Part shown: piece after piece, positions 13,309-23,700 of the stretch | Layout of the letters: every line of letters starts with the position of its first letter | Numbering within the stretch: the stretch's first letter is position 1 | Assembly: GCA_029216955.1 (NCBI GenBank) | Contig: JANAVB010012099.1 | Location: 1 to 64,000 of the forward strand | Source of the DNA: Iris pallida | Lineage: Eukaryota; Streptophyta; Magnoliopsida; Asparagales; Iridaceae | DNA: 64,000 nt | Reading direction: 5' to 3' | Program-made: the position numbers and the translations under genes | The notes under the pieces: model-generated | What the model saw: the letters and a program-made list of their open reading frames with translations, nothing else | Databases searched by the model: none | Told to the model about the DNA's origin: nothing

Positions 13309-13468
13309 TGTTGAAGAGTAAATTAGTTCTCTTCATTTTATGTATTTTCCATTTGTACCTAGGGTTAGTGATATCTTTTCATATGTTTTCTAGTCCTACA
13401 AATATTGGCCAAGAGCCCTAATAAATTCTTATCCCGTTTACTAGCAATGTAATCCTTTATTTTCTACA
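13309..13468 (+). repeat. LTR-like segment (about 160 bp) after a pol tail
   Basis: TGTTGAAGAGTAAATTAG...TTATTTTCTACA has TG..CA ends. It is preceded by a purine tract (GCGGGAGCA) and by 'AAGCTGGACATGC', which resembles the SKLDML tail that ends many copia RNase H proteins. It may be a 3' LTR whose element has been deleted. Only one copy is visible. Confidence 0.45.
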
Positions 13469-13796
13469 CTATCCATGTGTCTATACGTCTTAATCACATA
13501 AAATTATCAAATTCATGAGTGAGATTAGTTATCATTGACCGATCAAGTATATTTTGAGGAGGTACTTTTGGCATAATATGTAGTTCTTCACTCACGAATC
13601 CTTTGAGCATAATGCAGTCTCTTATATCTCTATTTACATTTCCGATGTTTCAATGTAGACTTTAACATCTTTTTTATGATTTCAAAAGCATGTGACATTG
13701 TTGTCTTTATGATGTTCACCTATTTGTTGCTTTCTTTGTTGATATTTTTGCCCTTTTAATATTCAATTATTCATTGTTGTCTTTGTTATCTTCCAG

Positions 13797-13910
13797 CTTT
13801 CCTTTCAGATGTGGACTAATCAAATGCAAGAGACATTGAACTCAAAGAAAAAGGGGGATACAGCTTTTCGCCATAAAGATTTTAGCAGCGCAATTGACTG
13901 TTACTCACAG
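13797..13910 (+). CDS. BSK: BSK, fourth exon in window (TPR-like repeat)
   Basis: The 114-bp, phase-0 exon encodes [20 protein letters not shown] followed by [18 protein letters not shown], the first TPR-like helix pair of BSKs. The acceptor is TTCCAG and the donor is CAG|GTTACT. It is separated from the last exon by an intron of 13,165 bp, yet remains undamaged. Confidence 0.94.
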
Positions 13911-14116
13911 GTTACTCTATGTTTATTAATTGTGTACTGAATTTTCTATTAGACAACTTTGTAAAGGATCTTTATGAATACTTCATGATTAGACACCAAT
14001 AAGATTGCATCTCCTTTCACCTCATAAATGTTGCAAAACCAATTTTCTAACCCAAATTAGAGTCCGTATCATTGTATGTAAACGAATTTGCAGCACTTAA
14101 AACGTTTCAATTTTCA

Positions 14117-14469
14117 AGTGTTTGGCTTGTCATAAATGATGTAATTGGTGCAACTGCAACAAATGTTGCAACAACTCTTCCAAGCGACTTTTGTTGCAGC
14201 CAAAATGGCCACAAAACTTACTACACCATTACCTCTTATTCTCTCTTCTTTCAATGTCATAAATTCACAACCAAATAACAAATTTCCTCTCACGAGAACA
14301 AAAGTTGCAACCAAGCATCCTAATTACATCATTAAAGAATCGATTTGTAAATCGTGTAACTTATTTTATATGCAACTAAACAATGTATTACAACAACTCT
14401 TGCAACAACAAATGCTACATGTAACAAATGTTGCATGGTATTTCTTTATGGGCAACCAAACAGTCCCTT
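14117..14469. mobile_element. MITE with GTGTTTGG-type inverted ends and GTTGCA repeats
   Basis: Left end AGTGTTTGGCTTGTCATAAA and right end (reverse complement) ACTGTTTGGTTGCCCATAAA match at most positions. Sub-terminal motifs 'AACAAATGTTGCA' and 'GCAACAACTCTT' recur on both sides. No transposase is present. A clean target duplication is not visible, so the superfamily (hAT or Mutator) is open. Confidence 0.55.
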
Positions 14470-15131
14470 AGCGTGCTAAGTAGTGGCTTTATCATCTGCT
14501 GTAGCACTATCTTCAGTACTGTGGATTTTGTCCTGTTCGGCTTTGGGATTTTAGCGCACACCATAGCTAGTTAGGCTGGAAGTGGATGTTATATATCATG
14601 CTATATCCTGTTACAGGCTATAGAGGGCATATGACATGATACTAAACCTGCTACAAAGTTAAAATATAGCCAAATCAAGATTCAATCTTTTCCAAACTTG
14701 ACCTGAATTTAAACATCAACTTAATTGTCTGCCTACCCTGGGACCTCTTTCCCAATGCTTTCCCGTTTCATAACCCTAAGCTATAGCCGTTGGTTCTTGG
14801 ACCTATAGTGATTAACTCTAAGCTCTAAGCTCTAAGGGCTCAACTCTTTTCAGTATCTTAAATCCATGTGTGCAGTAATGGATTTGCAACAACATATGAG
14901 AAGGGTCTGCCTCTTCTGTTATCCGACCCAATGGAAAAATACTAGTACATCCTGATAAAATTTACATGAATTGTAATTTACATTTCAATTCGACCTTGAA
15001 AATGGTCAAATGTGTTTCTTGTTATGACGAGTCGTTTATGTCAAAAATGATAATATTATTGTACACTCCAGCGGGTACAATTTACTGTTAACAACCATCT
15101 AAGGCATATTTTATTAGTAGAAGCTACAATC
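14470..15131. other. Intron sequence, nothing recognised
   Basis: AT-rich sequence with short local repeats such as CTCTAAGCTCTAAGCTCTAAG near 14816-14840. No ORF or element boundary could be supported. Confidence 0.5.
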
Positions 15132-15773
15132 TGTTGGATGGCAAGATTAGGTGGATCAACTAGATGTTTAAAATCAACCCGTGGTAATATTTCTCTTGTG
15201 AAATGGACTATTCTCGAATTTGTGTCCAATACTATCTATTTTCCATTCTCTCTTGCATGTTTACTTGGATTGTACACAACTCTTATTATCTCCTCGCATG
15301 TTTATTGACGAAAAATGTCAAACAAAAATAAGATTGGATTTCTGTATATTGGTTTTCCATACATTTGACTTTCCATATGTGGGTTTCCAATATATGGTAA
15401 GCATAAATAAGATTGGATTTCCATATATGGACACATGACATGCTATATAAAGGGGCCTAAATGTTCTTCTTGAGACATCTCAATTGTGCTCAATGAAAGT
15501 TGTTGAATAAGTTAATACAAGAGAGCAAAAGTTGTTGAATAAGTTCAACACTAAGTTTGGGCGAGATTTCATCTTCTTCTTTATCTTTGTGGTAGAGAGT
15601 TGAGTGCAAGAAGAAATGTGTTGAGAGAGCTATTGTAATTTCTTTTCTTCTTCATATTGGAACTGAATCACGTAGGCATCTTGGTCGAACCACGTAAATT
15701 ATTGTCTTGCGGTTATGAATTTTCTCTGAGGTGTTCTCTAATTTCTTGGGTTTATTTCCAATGTACGCCAACA
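15132..15773 (+). repeat. Solo-LTR candidate (642 bp), copia-like
   Basis: The ends are TGTTGG (15132) and CCAACA (15768-15773), a perfect 6-bp inverted repeat with TG..CA. Inside is a TATA box (TATATAAA, 15444-15451), then an A/G-rich leader with a duplicated 'AAAGTTGTTGAATAAGTT'. The stretch GGTCGAACCACGTAAATTATTGTCTT is typical of copia LTR ends. No internal region or target duplication is visible. Confidence 0.6.
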
Positions 15774-15936
15774 TTTATAGTAACTTCTATTTGGCATTAT
15801 GTATCAGTTCGACTACTTTGTTTACTTGAATCATCTTATTAACATGAACCAGTGCACACAACTCTTAATATGTCCTCACATCATGTTTATAGTAACTTCT
15901 ATTTGGCATTATGTATCAGTTTGACTGCTTTGTTTA
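15774..15936 (+). repeat. Direct repeat of about 51 bp
   Basis: Copies at 15774-15824 and 15886-15936 share 'TTATAGTAACTTCTATTTGGC' plus 'ATTATGTATCAGTT'. They differ at about two positions (C/T, A/G). The spacer resembles sequence at 15272-15306, inside the LTR candidate, which suggests a local slippage or recombination scar at the LTR edge. Confidence 0.7.
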
Positions 15937-16029
15937 TATCATGTGACCATGGAATGAATGTAGTAGGCCTGTTCATCCTGACTCTCATATGACTTGCTCC
16001 CCTAGTCACAGAAGCTTTACAGTCTATGT

Positions 16030-16185
16030 TGTCACAGGCGACGCCTAGGCGGCCTAGGCGTGCGGGTTGGGGGCAGCCCGCCTCGACTTGGAGAAAAATA
16101 ATAGAAGGTCAGGCGATGGGCGCCTTGGCGGACGCCTAGGGACGACTAGGGGAATACATAGGCGTGCCTAGGCTTCGAAGCTTGA
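16030..16185. repeat. GCCTAGGCG repeat block
   Basis: Starts GTTGTCACAGGCGACGCCTA and is dense in CCTAGGCG and GGCGCC motifs to about 16185. It resembles the terminus of the element whose inverse (GCCTAGCGCTTTTTACAACC) ends near 17575. Confidence 0.6.
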
Positions 16186-16379
16186 AGTTGGACTCTTAGT
16201 CTTGGAGAACTTCTTGTGTTGTTTCATTTATGAATGCTTGTTTAATGCTTTTAGTTATCAAATTATTATTACATGATGTTGACTATTGGTTAATGCTTAT
16301 TATATTGCTTAATGCTTACTTTAGGCTTATTATATTGCTTATTGGTTAATGCTTTTATATTGCATATTGTATTAGTTAT

Positions 16380-16628
16380 TGTTGGTGTTTTTGCCTTTAG
16401 ACTAGAAAAGATAGTCCCATATCGGCTACACCAAATGGTAAGTATATCAATATAATGCTTCGCTTGTGTTTGAGGTATGCACATAAGGTATGGCGGGGCA
16501 CAAGTGGGTGTCACATTGGAGTATTTTCCTAGAAAAAAAGGATTAATTCCAACAATGAAGCAAGTTGATTTTTGTCGTTCGGACTCGGACTCGGACACGG
16601 ACTCTAGGATGAATCGTATATGCACGGG
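16380..16628 (+). repeat. LTR segment, 5' side of copia copy 2
   Basis: TGTTGGTGTTTTTGCC at 16380 starts a stretch of about 245 bp that aligns with 22624-22868, including 'AAAGATAGTCCCA', 'GGCTACACCAAATGGTAAGTA' and '..CGGACACGGACTC..ATGCACGG'. After ATGCACGG the two copies diverge. This one continues into a run of G (about 16636) and then a GCCTAGGCG block. Confidence 0.7.
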
Positions 16629-16719
16629 CGTGCTTGGGGGGGGGGGGGTAGGCGTGGACTGGCATACGACTATGCTAGTTGTGGGATGATTTAAAACTTC
16701 TAAAAGACGGAAAAAAGCG

Positions 16720-17585
16720 GCGCCGGACAGCCACCTAGGGTTAGGCCGGAATCGGCCATCTGGGCGGCGTTGCATTAAATCGGGATAAGGCGGCCGCCTA
16801 GGCAGGTGTAGGCGGCTAGGCGGCCGCCTAGGCGGTCGACGACCATGCCAAAAAATCGGTTTTTTTTCCAGGGTAGAAGACTTACCCGACCCGAACCCGT
16901 TAACAAAAGGTGAATCCCTATTCCTTTCGAAGGGAGAGAGCAGCAGCAACAGCAACACAGAAGTAGAGAGCAACAACAGCACGAGAAGTAGAGAGCAGCA
17001 GCAACAGCACGAGAAGTGCAGAGTAGCAGGAGCAGGTGAGTGATCTTCCTTCTTCTTCTTCTTCTTATTCTTCTTCTTCTTCTTTGTCTGCTTCTTTTTT
17101 TTTTCTGCTGCTTCTTTTTCTCTTTCTTTCGCGTCTTTTTTTTCCTTCTAATTTTTTTTTTCATATACTGCTGCTACAGTGGCAGCAGCTGTTTACTTCT
17201 TTTTTTCTGATTTTTTTTTCTTTTTTTCTACAGTGGCAGCAGCTGTTTACTTCTTTTTCTTTTACTGCAGTTGCTACAGTGGCAGCAGCTAATTTTTTTC
17301 TTTTGATTTTTTTCCATCTTTCTATTCTTCAGTGGCTACAGTAGCAGCAACTGAGTTTTTATGCACAAAAAAATATACACCTGTTTAAGGAAAAAAAATA
17401 GTTTTCATTAGAAAATTAAGTTAAATAGAAAAAAAAATTGTGGCAGTAGCACTAATTTTATGTAAGCCGAGTTTTCAATTCCTATATTTTTTTATATGCG
17501 GCGACTACCTAATATTAGAAGGCGGCCTAGGCGCTAGGCGGTAGGTGGCCGCCCGCCTGACGCCTAGCGCTTTTTACAACCTTGA
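16720..17585. mobile_element. GCCTAGGCG-flanked insertion with CAG-rich core
   Basis: The left block (16720-16860) and right block (17497-17585) are dense in GGCGGCCGCCTAGGC motifs. The core holds an AGAGCAGCAGCAACAGCA region (16930-17035) and a pyrimidine-rich region (17040-17340). Four copies of a motif close to CTACAGTGGCAGCAGCT fall near 17175, 17230, 17272 and 17335. The right end, GCTTTTTACAACCTTG, mirrors the left end at 16028. The whole may therefore be one non-autonomous DNA element (about 16025-17585) that also contains the LTR fragment. The frames here are compositional. Confidence 0.45.
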
Positions 17586-17668
17586 TCTAAAATATCAAAC
17601 TCTATTTTATAGTATTGGTATTTTTGTCCCACATCGGATAGGAAAAAATGTGAAGTCTCACTCCACTC

Positions 17669-17677
17669 TATAAATAG
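17669..17677 (+). promoter_or_regulatory. TATA box upstream of copia copy 2 gag
   Basis: TATAAATAG follows 'TCCCACATCGGAT' and an AAGTCTCACTCCACTC stretch. CCACATCGG plus TATAAATAG is a recurrent arrangement in plant LTR promoters. The start of this LTR is unclear because of the adjoining insertion. Confidence 0.5.
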
Positions 17678-18109
17678 AGCCCCCTGGCCTCCTTTGTGAG
17701 ATGCACCAAGTAGAAAGCAAAGGGAGCCCGTTGAGTCCATGGAGCCCGTTCGAGTCACAAAAAGTTGACTAACAAGCGTTCTAGAAGTTCTTTCGAACTT
17801 GCTAGTTCCTGGGAGCAGATCCCAGTAGGACGAATCTTGCTTTGAGCAACGGTAGTCTTCATCACCCCGGCAGAGTTGCGTCTTCTTCTTCCTCCGTCTC
17901 ACAAAAAGACAGTTTTCAGCTCCGTCTCACAAAGAGAGAGGGAGAGTCTTCAGCTCCGTCTTACATAGAGATCGAGTCTTTAGCTCTGTCTCACAAAGAG
18001 ACAGAGTCTTCGTTCTTCCATCTAAGATCTATTTCGGGAATAACAATCTCAAAGCAAGATCAGATCCGATAGAAAACAACAGTGCAAATCTTCTCGACAC
18101 AAGTTTTAA

Positions 18110-18906
18110 CAAACTTGAGAAGTTTGATGGGGAGCATTACAACGTCTGGAAGAGAAATGTCAGTCTTAATCTTCAAATCGTGAGTATAGACTACGTGTTG
18201 ACAGATTTTGAGCCTTTGATTCTAGAAGGTAAAAATGCTCGAAGGGTCGCTGAGGCCACTGCTCTGCAATCCAAGTGGAGGAGAGATAACTTCTACAAGT
18301 TGCTTATCTTGAATTCAATGGAGGACTCTCTAGCAGAGTCGTACAGCAAGACGGTCCATGCTAAGGACGTCTGGAAAACTGTGGAAAATCTCTACAAGGC
18401 GGATGAAAACTGGAATAAGTTCCACGTGACCGAAAAGGCCTGAAGGATGCGATTTGAGGACGACAAGACGATGTTGCCTCAAGTCAAGGAATTCCTCAAG
18501 TTACGTCAAAAACTGGCGGATGACGGTATGCCCTTGGTCGATGCCTTCGTCGTCGGGGCTATTGTCGCCAAGCTCCCACCTGGGTGGAGCAATTTTATCG
18601 CGGACATGCACCGCAAGAAGATGGAGGTAGATCTTGAACGCCTATTACACTGGATTCATGTTGAAGACAAGCTGAGGGCTCAAAACGACTTGGACACCTT
18701 GTCCAAACAAATGGTTGAGACAATCTGGTGCAATCTGTAGACTCCAAGAGGAAGCAAAAGGCTTCTTACAAAAGGAAGGACTCTCACCAGCTGAAGGTGA
18801 AGTCAGCTAAGTTCAAGCCAAAGCCTAAGGGCGATGGGGCTTGCTTCAACTGTGACGAGAAGAGCCACTTCAAGAAGGATTGCAGGACCAAGCCCAAACC
18901 AAAATA
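18110..18906 (+). pseudogene. copia gag (copy 2)
   Basis: The translation runs from KLEKFDGEHYNVWKRN (start of the UBN2-type Gag domain) through KDVWKTVENLYKAD to a TGA at 18441-18443. It continues in frame to a TAG at 18738-18740, then shifts. The zinc knuckle CFNCDEKSHFKKDC (CX2CX4HX4C, 18842-18883) is intact. Gag packages element RNA. The two stops make this copy dead. Confidence 0.85.
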
Positions 18907-18959
18907 GCAGGTATTGCTAAACTTGATTGTTTTGATTACTTGGTTGTTATTGTTGCACA

Positions 18960-20160
18960 GGTTGAGTTATCTAGCGTGGTAGTTGACTAGTGGTCGGGCA
19001 CTAGTGCATATGACCACGTATGCTCTCGAATGAGCTGTTCACCAAGGACGAGCCTTGTTATGACAAAGGTCTCGATGGCGAATATATATCTAGCAGAAGA
19101 TCTGAAGATCGAACAGTGGTTATGGACCACTGGCAAGAACACTAGAATGCGTGTTACACGTACCAGAGATTTTCGAAGATCTGATCTCAGAAAGTCTGTT
19201 GTTTGATACAAACTTGAAGATGGACATTCGTACTAGGCTGATGGTAATTTCTTAGCGAGGAACATGTTTCGAGAAGATGTTCGGTACTGAAGGGATGTTC
19301 GAACTTCTGCTGATGGCGATGAAGTTACTTCATTGAATGGACTGAGAGTTGTTCTATGATAGAAGCAAACTCAGGATGTCCTATCTGGGCCTTATCTCCA
19401 GTATGTGTTGGGTAAGGAGGTAGAGGGATTTGAGGTCTGTGCAGAGACAAGACTGTCAGGAAGCTGCTCAGACGATTGAACTAAAATATGTCTCTCCTGG
19501 AGTTAGTACACTCAGATATCTGTGACTTTTATCAATTCTCCACGGAGACCGGTTAGAAGTGTTTCTTGAAGTGCACGTTCATATGTCTTCTCAAGTCGAA
19601 GGATGGAACATTCGAGAAGTTCAGGGACTTCAGGGCTAAAGCTGAACATTAAACCGGTCTACAACTACTCAGAAGTGATCATGGCAGAGAGTGTCATTTT
19701 TTGGATTCGTATCGTTCTTCTATGAACATCGAATTGGCTATGAAACGACTGCTCTGTATATATATACTCAGGATTGATCAAGGCAAAGAGTATCATTTTT
19801 TTGATTTGCATAGTTCTGTTATGAACATGGAATTGGCTATGAAACGACTGCTCCGTAGTATCTATAATCCATGGAGTGTCAGAAAGGAAGATCAGGACGC
19901 TGTCAAAGATGATATCTATACTGCGGATCTTCTAATATGCTTCTTGGGATATATTGCGTGCACGACTACGTTTATTGCTGAATAAAGTATCGTTCGTATA
20001 TCTGACTATGATTCTCATCAACACTGGTTCAAGGTTAGACCTAACTTGAATATCATTCAAGTGTGGGAGTGTTTGGTGTACGTGAAGCTTCCGGATATCA
20101 AGATTTAGAAGTCAGGAACGAAGACCAAGAAGACATTATTTCTGGAATTAGTTGTTGTAA
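18960..20160 (+). pseudogene. copia protease and integrase remnants (copy 2)
   Basis: Fragments such as SGRALVHMTT (protease SGAS.HMT region, near 18985) and VWECLVYVKLPD (C-terminal flank of integrase, near 20069) are recognisable, but the frame is broken throughout. A tandem duplication of about 100 bp (about 19690-19765 and 19790-19865, sharing 'ATGAAC..GAATTGGCTATGAAACGACTGCTC') adds to the disruption. Confidence 0.55.
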
Positions 20161-20439
20161 GCTAAGCTCGGAGATCACTTGATATTATATCAATCATATC
20201 ATTGAGTCTCGCGAGGCAGAATTATTTGAAGATAAGATTGCTAAGGACAAGAACATTATTCTCGCGTATGTTTCGGAGAATATTGTTGGTAGCGAAGGAG
20301 CAAGTACTTTCAAAGAAGTAGTAGTCCAGGATGTGGTTTCATTGATGAGACGACAGTTGAACCAGTATTCGCTAAGTAGTTAGCAAAGCGGGTAAGAACG
20401 CCGAAAAATTTCGAAGATAAACTTTATCATCCATCACAT

Positions 20440-20770
20440 GGAGGCTGATGAGGTGATGAAGTCCAGAGATGCGATCTTCTGGAAGAGAGAGTCAAATGAT
20501 AAGATTGACTCTGTAACATCCAATTATAAGTGGGTGTTAGTTAGTCTGCCTGAAGGAGTTAAAACCTATTGAATCTTCGAGAAGAAAAAGACGAAAGTCG
20601 AAGGAACTAATGATGAGTTCAAGGCTAGAGGGTTTGCTCAAGAACAGGAGATTGATGAGATTGACGCATATGCTCTACTAGCTAAGATGTCAACCATCAG
20701 GATGACGATGGTCGTGGTTGCTATTCATAAGCTGTTCTATCATCAGATGGATGTCTAGACAGTAATGCCA
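20440..20770 (+). pseudogene. copia reverse transcriptase remnant (copy 2)
   Basis: MEADEVMKSRDAIFWKRE, TSNYKWVLVSLPEG and KVEGTNDEFKARGFAQ correspond to the N-terminal part of the copia RT. This is followed by ..HKLFYHQMDV (..I.QMDVKTAFL). The YVDD catalytic region is missing or unrecognisable, so a large deletion lies between this and RNase H. Confidence 0.7.
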
Positions 20771-21019
20771 TTCATAGAGCTTAGAGCTTCGAGCAATCCA
20801 AGTGTTGATCTTTAGAAAGCTGTGAAGAGAAGATTGGGATCTCTCTCAGGGACTCAGAAGGATGCACTACAGCGGTTACCTTGCAAGGGTAAAAGGCTTC
20901 AGTAATGTCAATTGGTGCTCAGAAGGAGGGAAAGGAGAAGTTACATCTTCTACATGGGTAGTACTGCTATATCGAAGAAGTCTAAGAAGTGGGTAGTGCT
21001 GCTACATCGAGGAAGTCGA

Positions 21020-21528
21020 AGAAGCAGACATTTCTCTCACTATGGAATCTGAGTTCTGTGAGCTGTAGCGGATTAATTGGAATTGCTTCGGGTATGAAGC
21101 AGAATGGCTTCGGGAGATCATGAAGGATCTTTATGTGGTTGGTGCACAAATTTGGGTGATGCCGATATATTGCGACAACCGGACACGATCTTTCTGTGGT
21201 TTATGCGCAAATTCAGATGACGCCGATGTATTGCGACAACCAGGTGGCTGCAGCAGTGGCATCGAATGACCTCTTCACTGGTAAGAAGAGGGCTGTGCGA
21301 TTAAGGCTTAGGGCGGTAAATGATCTCACTAAGAGAGGAGCCATTGCCGTGGTGGATGTTCGGAGCCCGAAGAATCTGGCAGATCCGTTCACAAAAGGTC
21401 TCAAGCGCCAGCTAGTCAAGGACTCAGCAAGAAAAAATGGGCTTGAAGATGTTCTGATATTGTGTCTCTGCAATCCTATCATAAAGTTTTATGCTATTAG
21501 TTCAAAGAGAAATCTACTAGGCATCTAG
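21020..21528 (+). pseudogene. copia RNase H remnant (copy 2)
   Basis: The 110-codon frame at 21196-21528 contains MYCDNQVAAAVASNDLFTGK and NLADPFTKGLKRQLVKDSAR, the conserved C-terminal half of copia RNase H. It aligns with 240-430 in copy 1. Confidence 0.8.
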
Positions 21529-21884
21529 CTTTTGGTTCAAAGGAGGACCATTGACTGGAAGAATATCAGGTGCAGTGGGCAATCCTTTGGTATGCTGCGG
21601 GGTCACGGACCTAGAACCACTGTTAGTGGGCAGTCCTCTGGATATTGCGGGGTCACGTACCTAGAACCAATGTTAGTGGGCAATCCCTTGGGATATTACG
21701 GGGTTTCAGACACAGAACTACTGTAAGTAGGCAATCCTTTGGAACTTTCTGGGATTATGAACCCAGAACCATTGTTGTCTAGTGTTTGTTCTTTGTAGAG
21801 AACAAAGTCCTGTGAGAGGATAGCTTGGAAGCCTTAATGAGTTCTTGGGCATTTGGGATGTCCGACGTGCTTTTCAACAAGCAT

Positions 21885-22310
21885 AGGTAGCACAGCACTA
21901 CAAAGGAGCGTAATACTCCATGCTAAGTGGTGTGACACCACATAAGGTACCTAGTGAGGGTAAAGCCTCAGCTTCGGGCCAAGTCACAACGGCTTAGCAC
22001 CGCACATAGACAAGTGGGCCTAATGCTGTAGAATGAAGAGTGGTAGGCAGCACTACGAAGAGGCTAAGCCTCATGTTACAGTGGTGTAACACCACATGAA
22101 GCATTGTCTCGGCTTCGCGAGCCATGTCACAGCGGCGTAACACCACAAGGAAGCGAAAGGCTTTATGCTGGGTAGTTTGGCACTACAAAGAGGCTGGACC
22201 TCATGCTACAGTGGTATGACACCACATGAGGCATTACCTCGGCTTTGGGCTATGTCATAGCGACGTAGCACCGCAAGGAAGCAAAAGGCTTCATGCCAAG
22301 ACTCTTTAAA
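21885..22310 (+). repeat. Repeat array of copia copy 2, about 3 units
   Basis: Units carry the same motif order as at 730-1200 (CACTACAAAGAGG.., ATGCTACAGTGG.ATGACACCA.., TAGCACCGCAAGGAAGC). A related shorter set with 'GTGGGCAATCCTTTGG' precedes it at 21570-21770. Confidence 0.75.
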
Positions 22311-22623
22311 AGAACTCACCTAGAGTGTATGGATAGAGATATAGGCCATCTCTTAAGGGAAACCTTGTAGACATCCAAGATACATACACTGAAATCAGGC
22401 TGGCACAGGGCCTTTATTGTGCATCCAGAAGTACAGTTGACGTCATTGTATGAGTGAGAAGAATTGCAGTTATAGTGCAGAATTCAAGGCTTAGTCCATT
22501 CTTGTATCATGCTGTTATTTAACCCATGCGAAAATATTCAAGTCGTAGCGACATCTCTCCTAATACATGATGGACAGTCACTGTGAGGAACGTTCAACCC
22601 ATATATTGAGATATGTGGAGAAT

Positions 22624-22868
22624 TGTTGGTGTTTTTGCCTTTATACTAGGAAAGATAGTCCCACATCGGCTACACCAAATGGTAAGTATCTCAATATAAT
22701 GCTTTGCTTGTCTTGAGGTATGCACATGAGGTGTGGTGGGGCACAAGTGGGTGCCATATGTGAGTATTTTTCTAGAAGAAAAAATGATTAATTCCAACAA
22801 TAAAACAAGTTGATTTTTGTCGTTCCGACTCGGACACGGACTCCATGATGTCTCGTACATGCACGGTA
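22624..22868 (+). repeat. LTR segment, 3' side of copia copy 2 (truncated)
   Basis: TGTTGGTGTTTTTGCC aligns with 16380-16628 and stops at ATGCACGG, where minus-strand copia coding sequence begins. Both copies lose homology at the same base. Either this is the true end of a short LTR, or the same breakpoint was used twice. Confidence 0.65.
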
Positions 22869-23000
22869 TTACAAAATAACTTCTCTTTACTAGTCCTTTG
22901 ATATAAGGGCGGATACATTCGACTAATAACTTTAAAAGAGGAATGACCGACACGCTGGTGGTGGAGTAGCAAGTCGGCTTCAACACTGCGACAGGAAGCT
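22869..23000 (-). pseudogene. Pre-integrase (HHCC) fragment
   Basis: Minus-strand translation reads LLHHQRVGHSSFKVISRMYP followed by ..KEKLFCNT. This is the HQR.GH pre-integrase zinc motif. It is truncated exactly before the expected CxxC partner, at the junction with the 22624-22868 LTR. Confidence 0.75.
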
Positions 23001-23124
23001 TCTGGTTGTGCGTCTGCTACCAAGGATGCCAATGCGTTGTCCAGTCCAGACCTGTCTAAATATCACAGCCCCTTATTCCATGTGCCAGTCCCAAGTCGTC
23101 GTCTTGTCCCCTTCTCCTGAAAAG

Positions 23125-23700
23125 TCACCGTAGGAATGTCAAGGAAACAGTACAGTTAAGATCAAGTATAATGGCACTAATTGATAGAAGATTGACAGGA
23201 AAAGACGGAGCATGTAAGACATTAGTTAGAGTGATAGAAGGGGTGCATGCGACAGTGCCTTTACCCATTACAGGACTGGATGTACCATCAGCGGTCTGAA
23301 TACTCTCCGGCAATGGTAGGTGAGTATAGTCCTGAAACGCACCACGGGATCCCGTGACATGGCGAGATGCCCCAGAGTTCATAATCCATCCTGGCTGATG
23401 GACAGATGCAAGAGCACGTGCAGGATTACCGGTGCTGGTTTGGGCAAAGCAAGTGATGTGATCCCCCGAGGTAGAAGACGCCCCAGGACTGTCGGCCGAA
23501 CCCAACTTTGTGCCTCGCAACTTCTCAAGGAACTCCCGCTCAAGCGGGGTTATTTCAGCCAGTTGATTCTCGCCCCCTTCCTCCGCCAGATTTGCTTTGT
23601 GTCCTCCCCTTCTACCAGCATATCCTCCTCTACTACCACGTCGGCCTCCACGACCCCGTCCTCGATTTAGACTGATTTCGCAAGGGTTTTGGACAAAATC
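23125..23700 (-). pseudogene. copia protease segment with Asp-to-Asn change
   Basis: The frame has an RGRGRGGRRGSRGGYAGRRGG stretch after the Gag zinc knuckle. It then reads PGWIMNSGASRHVTGSRGAF, where the catalytic triad DSG is NSG. The ..TNVLHAPSFPVNLLSI segment is the standard end of the protease domain. The frame differs from gag, so one frameshift separates them (near 23660). With Asn at the catalytic position the protease would be inactive. Confidence 0.8.

Larger units (their letters stand above)
12137..13796 (+). other. BSK: BSK intron, 1660 bp
   Basis: GTTTGT...TTCCAG. It holds a four-unit minisatellite (12866-13105) and a copia LTR-like segment (13309-13468). The stretches 12137-12865 and 13469-13796 contain no gene that I can support. 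The block 12390-12860 is noticeably less AT-rich and may belong to the same element as the minisatellite. Confidence 0.65.
17600..22623 (+). mobile_element. Decayed full-length copia interior (copy 2)
   Basis: Domain remnants lie in the standard copia order gag, protease, integrase, reverse transcriptase, RNase H. They are followed by the repeat array and a purine tract (ATATGTGGAGAAT) before the LTR at 22624. All domains carry stops and frameshifts. A second copy of its 3' third opens the window, so this family has at least two insertions here. Confidence 0.8.

Noticed and set aside
16290..16982. 230-aa minus-strand frame
   Set aside because: It runs across an LTR segment, a G-run and a GCCTAGGCG block; a composite of repeats read antisense.
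16775..17344. Lys/Arg-rich and Ser/Phe-rich frames
   Set aside because: Translations of TTC/CTT tracts and CAG-rich sequence.
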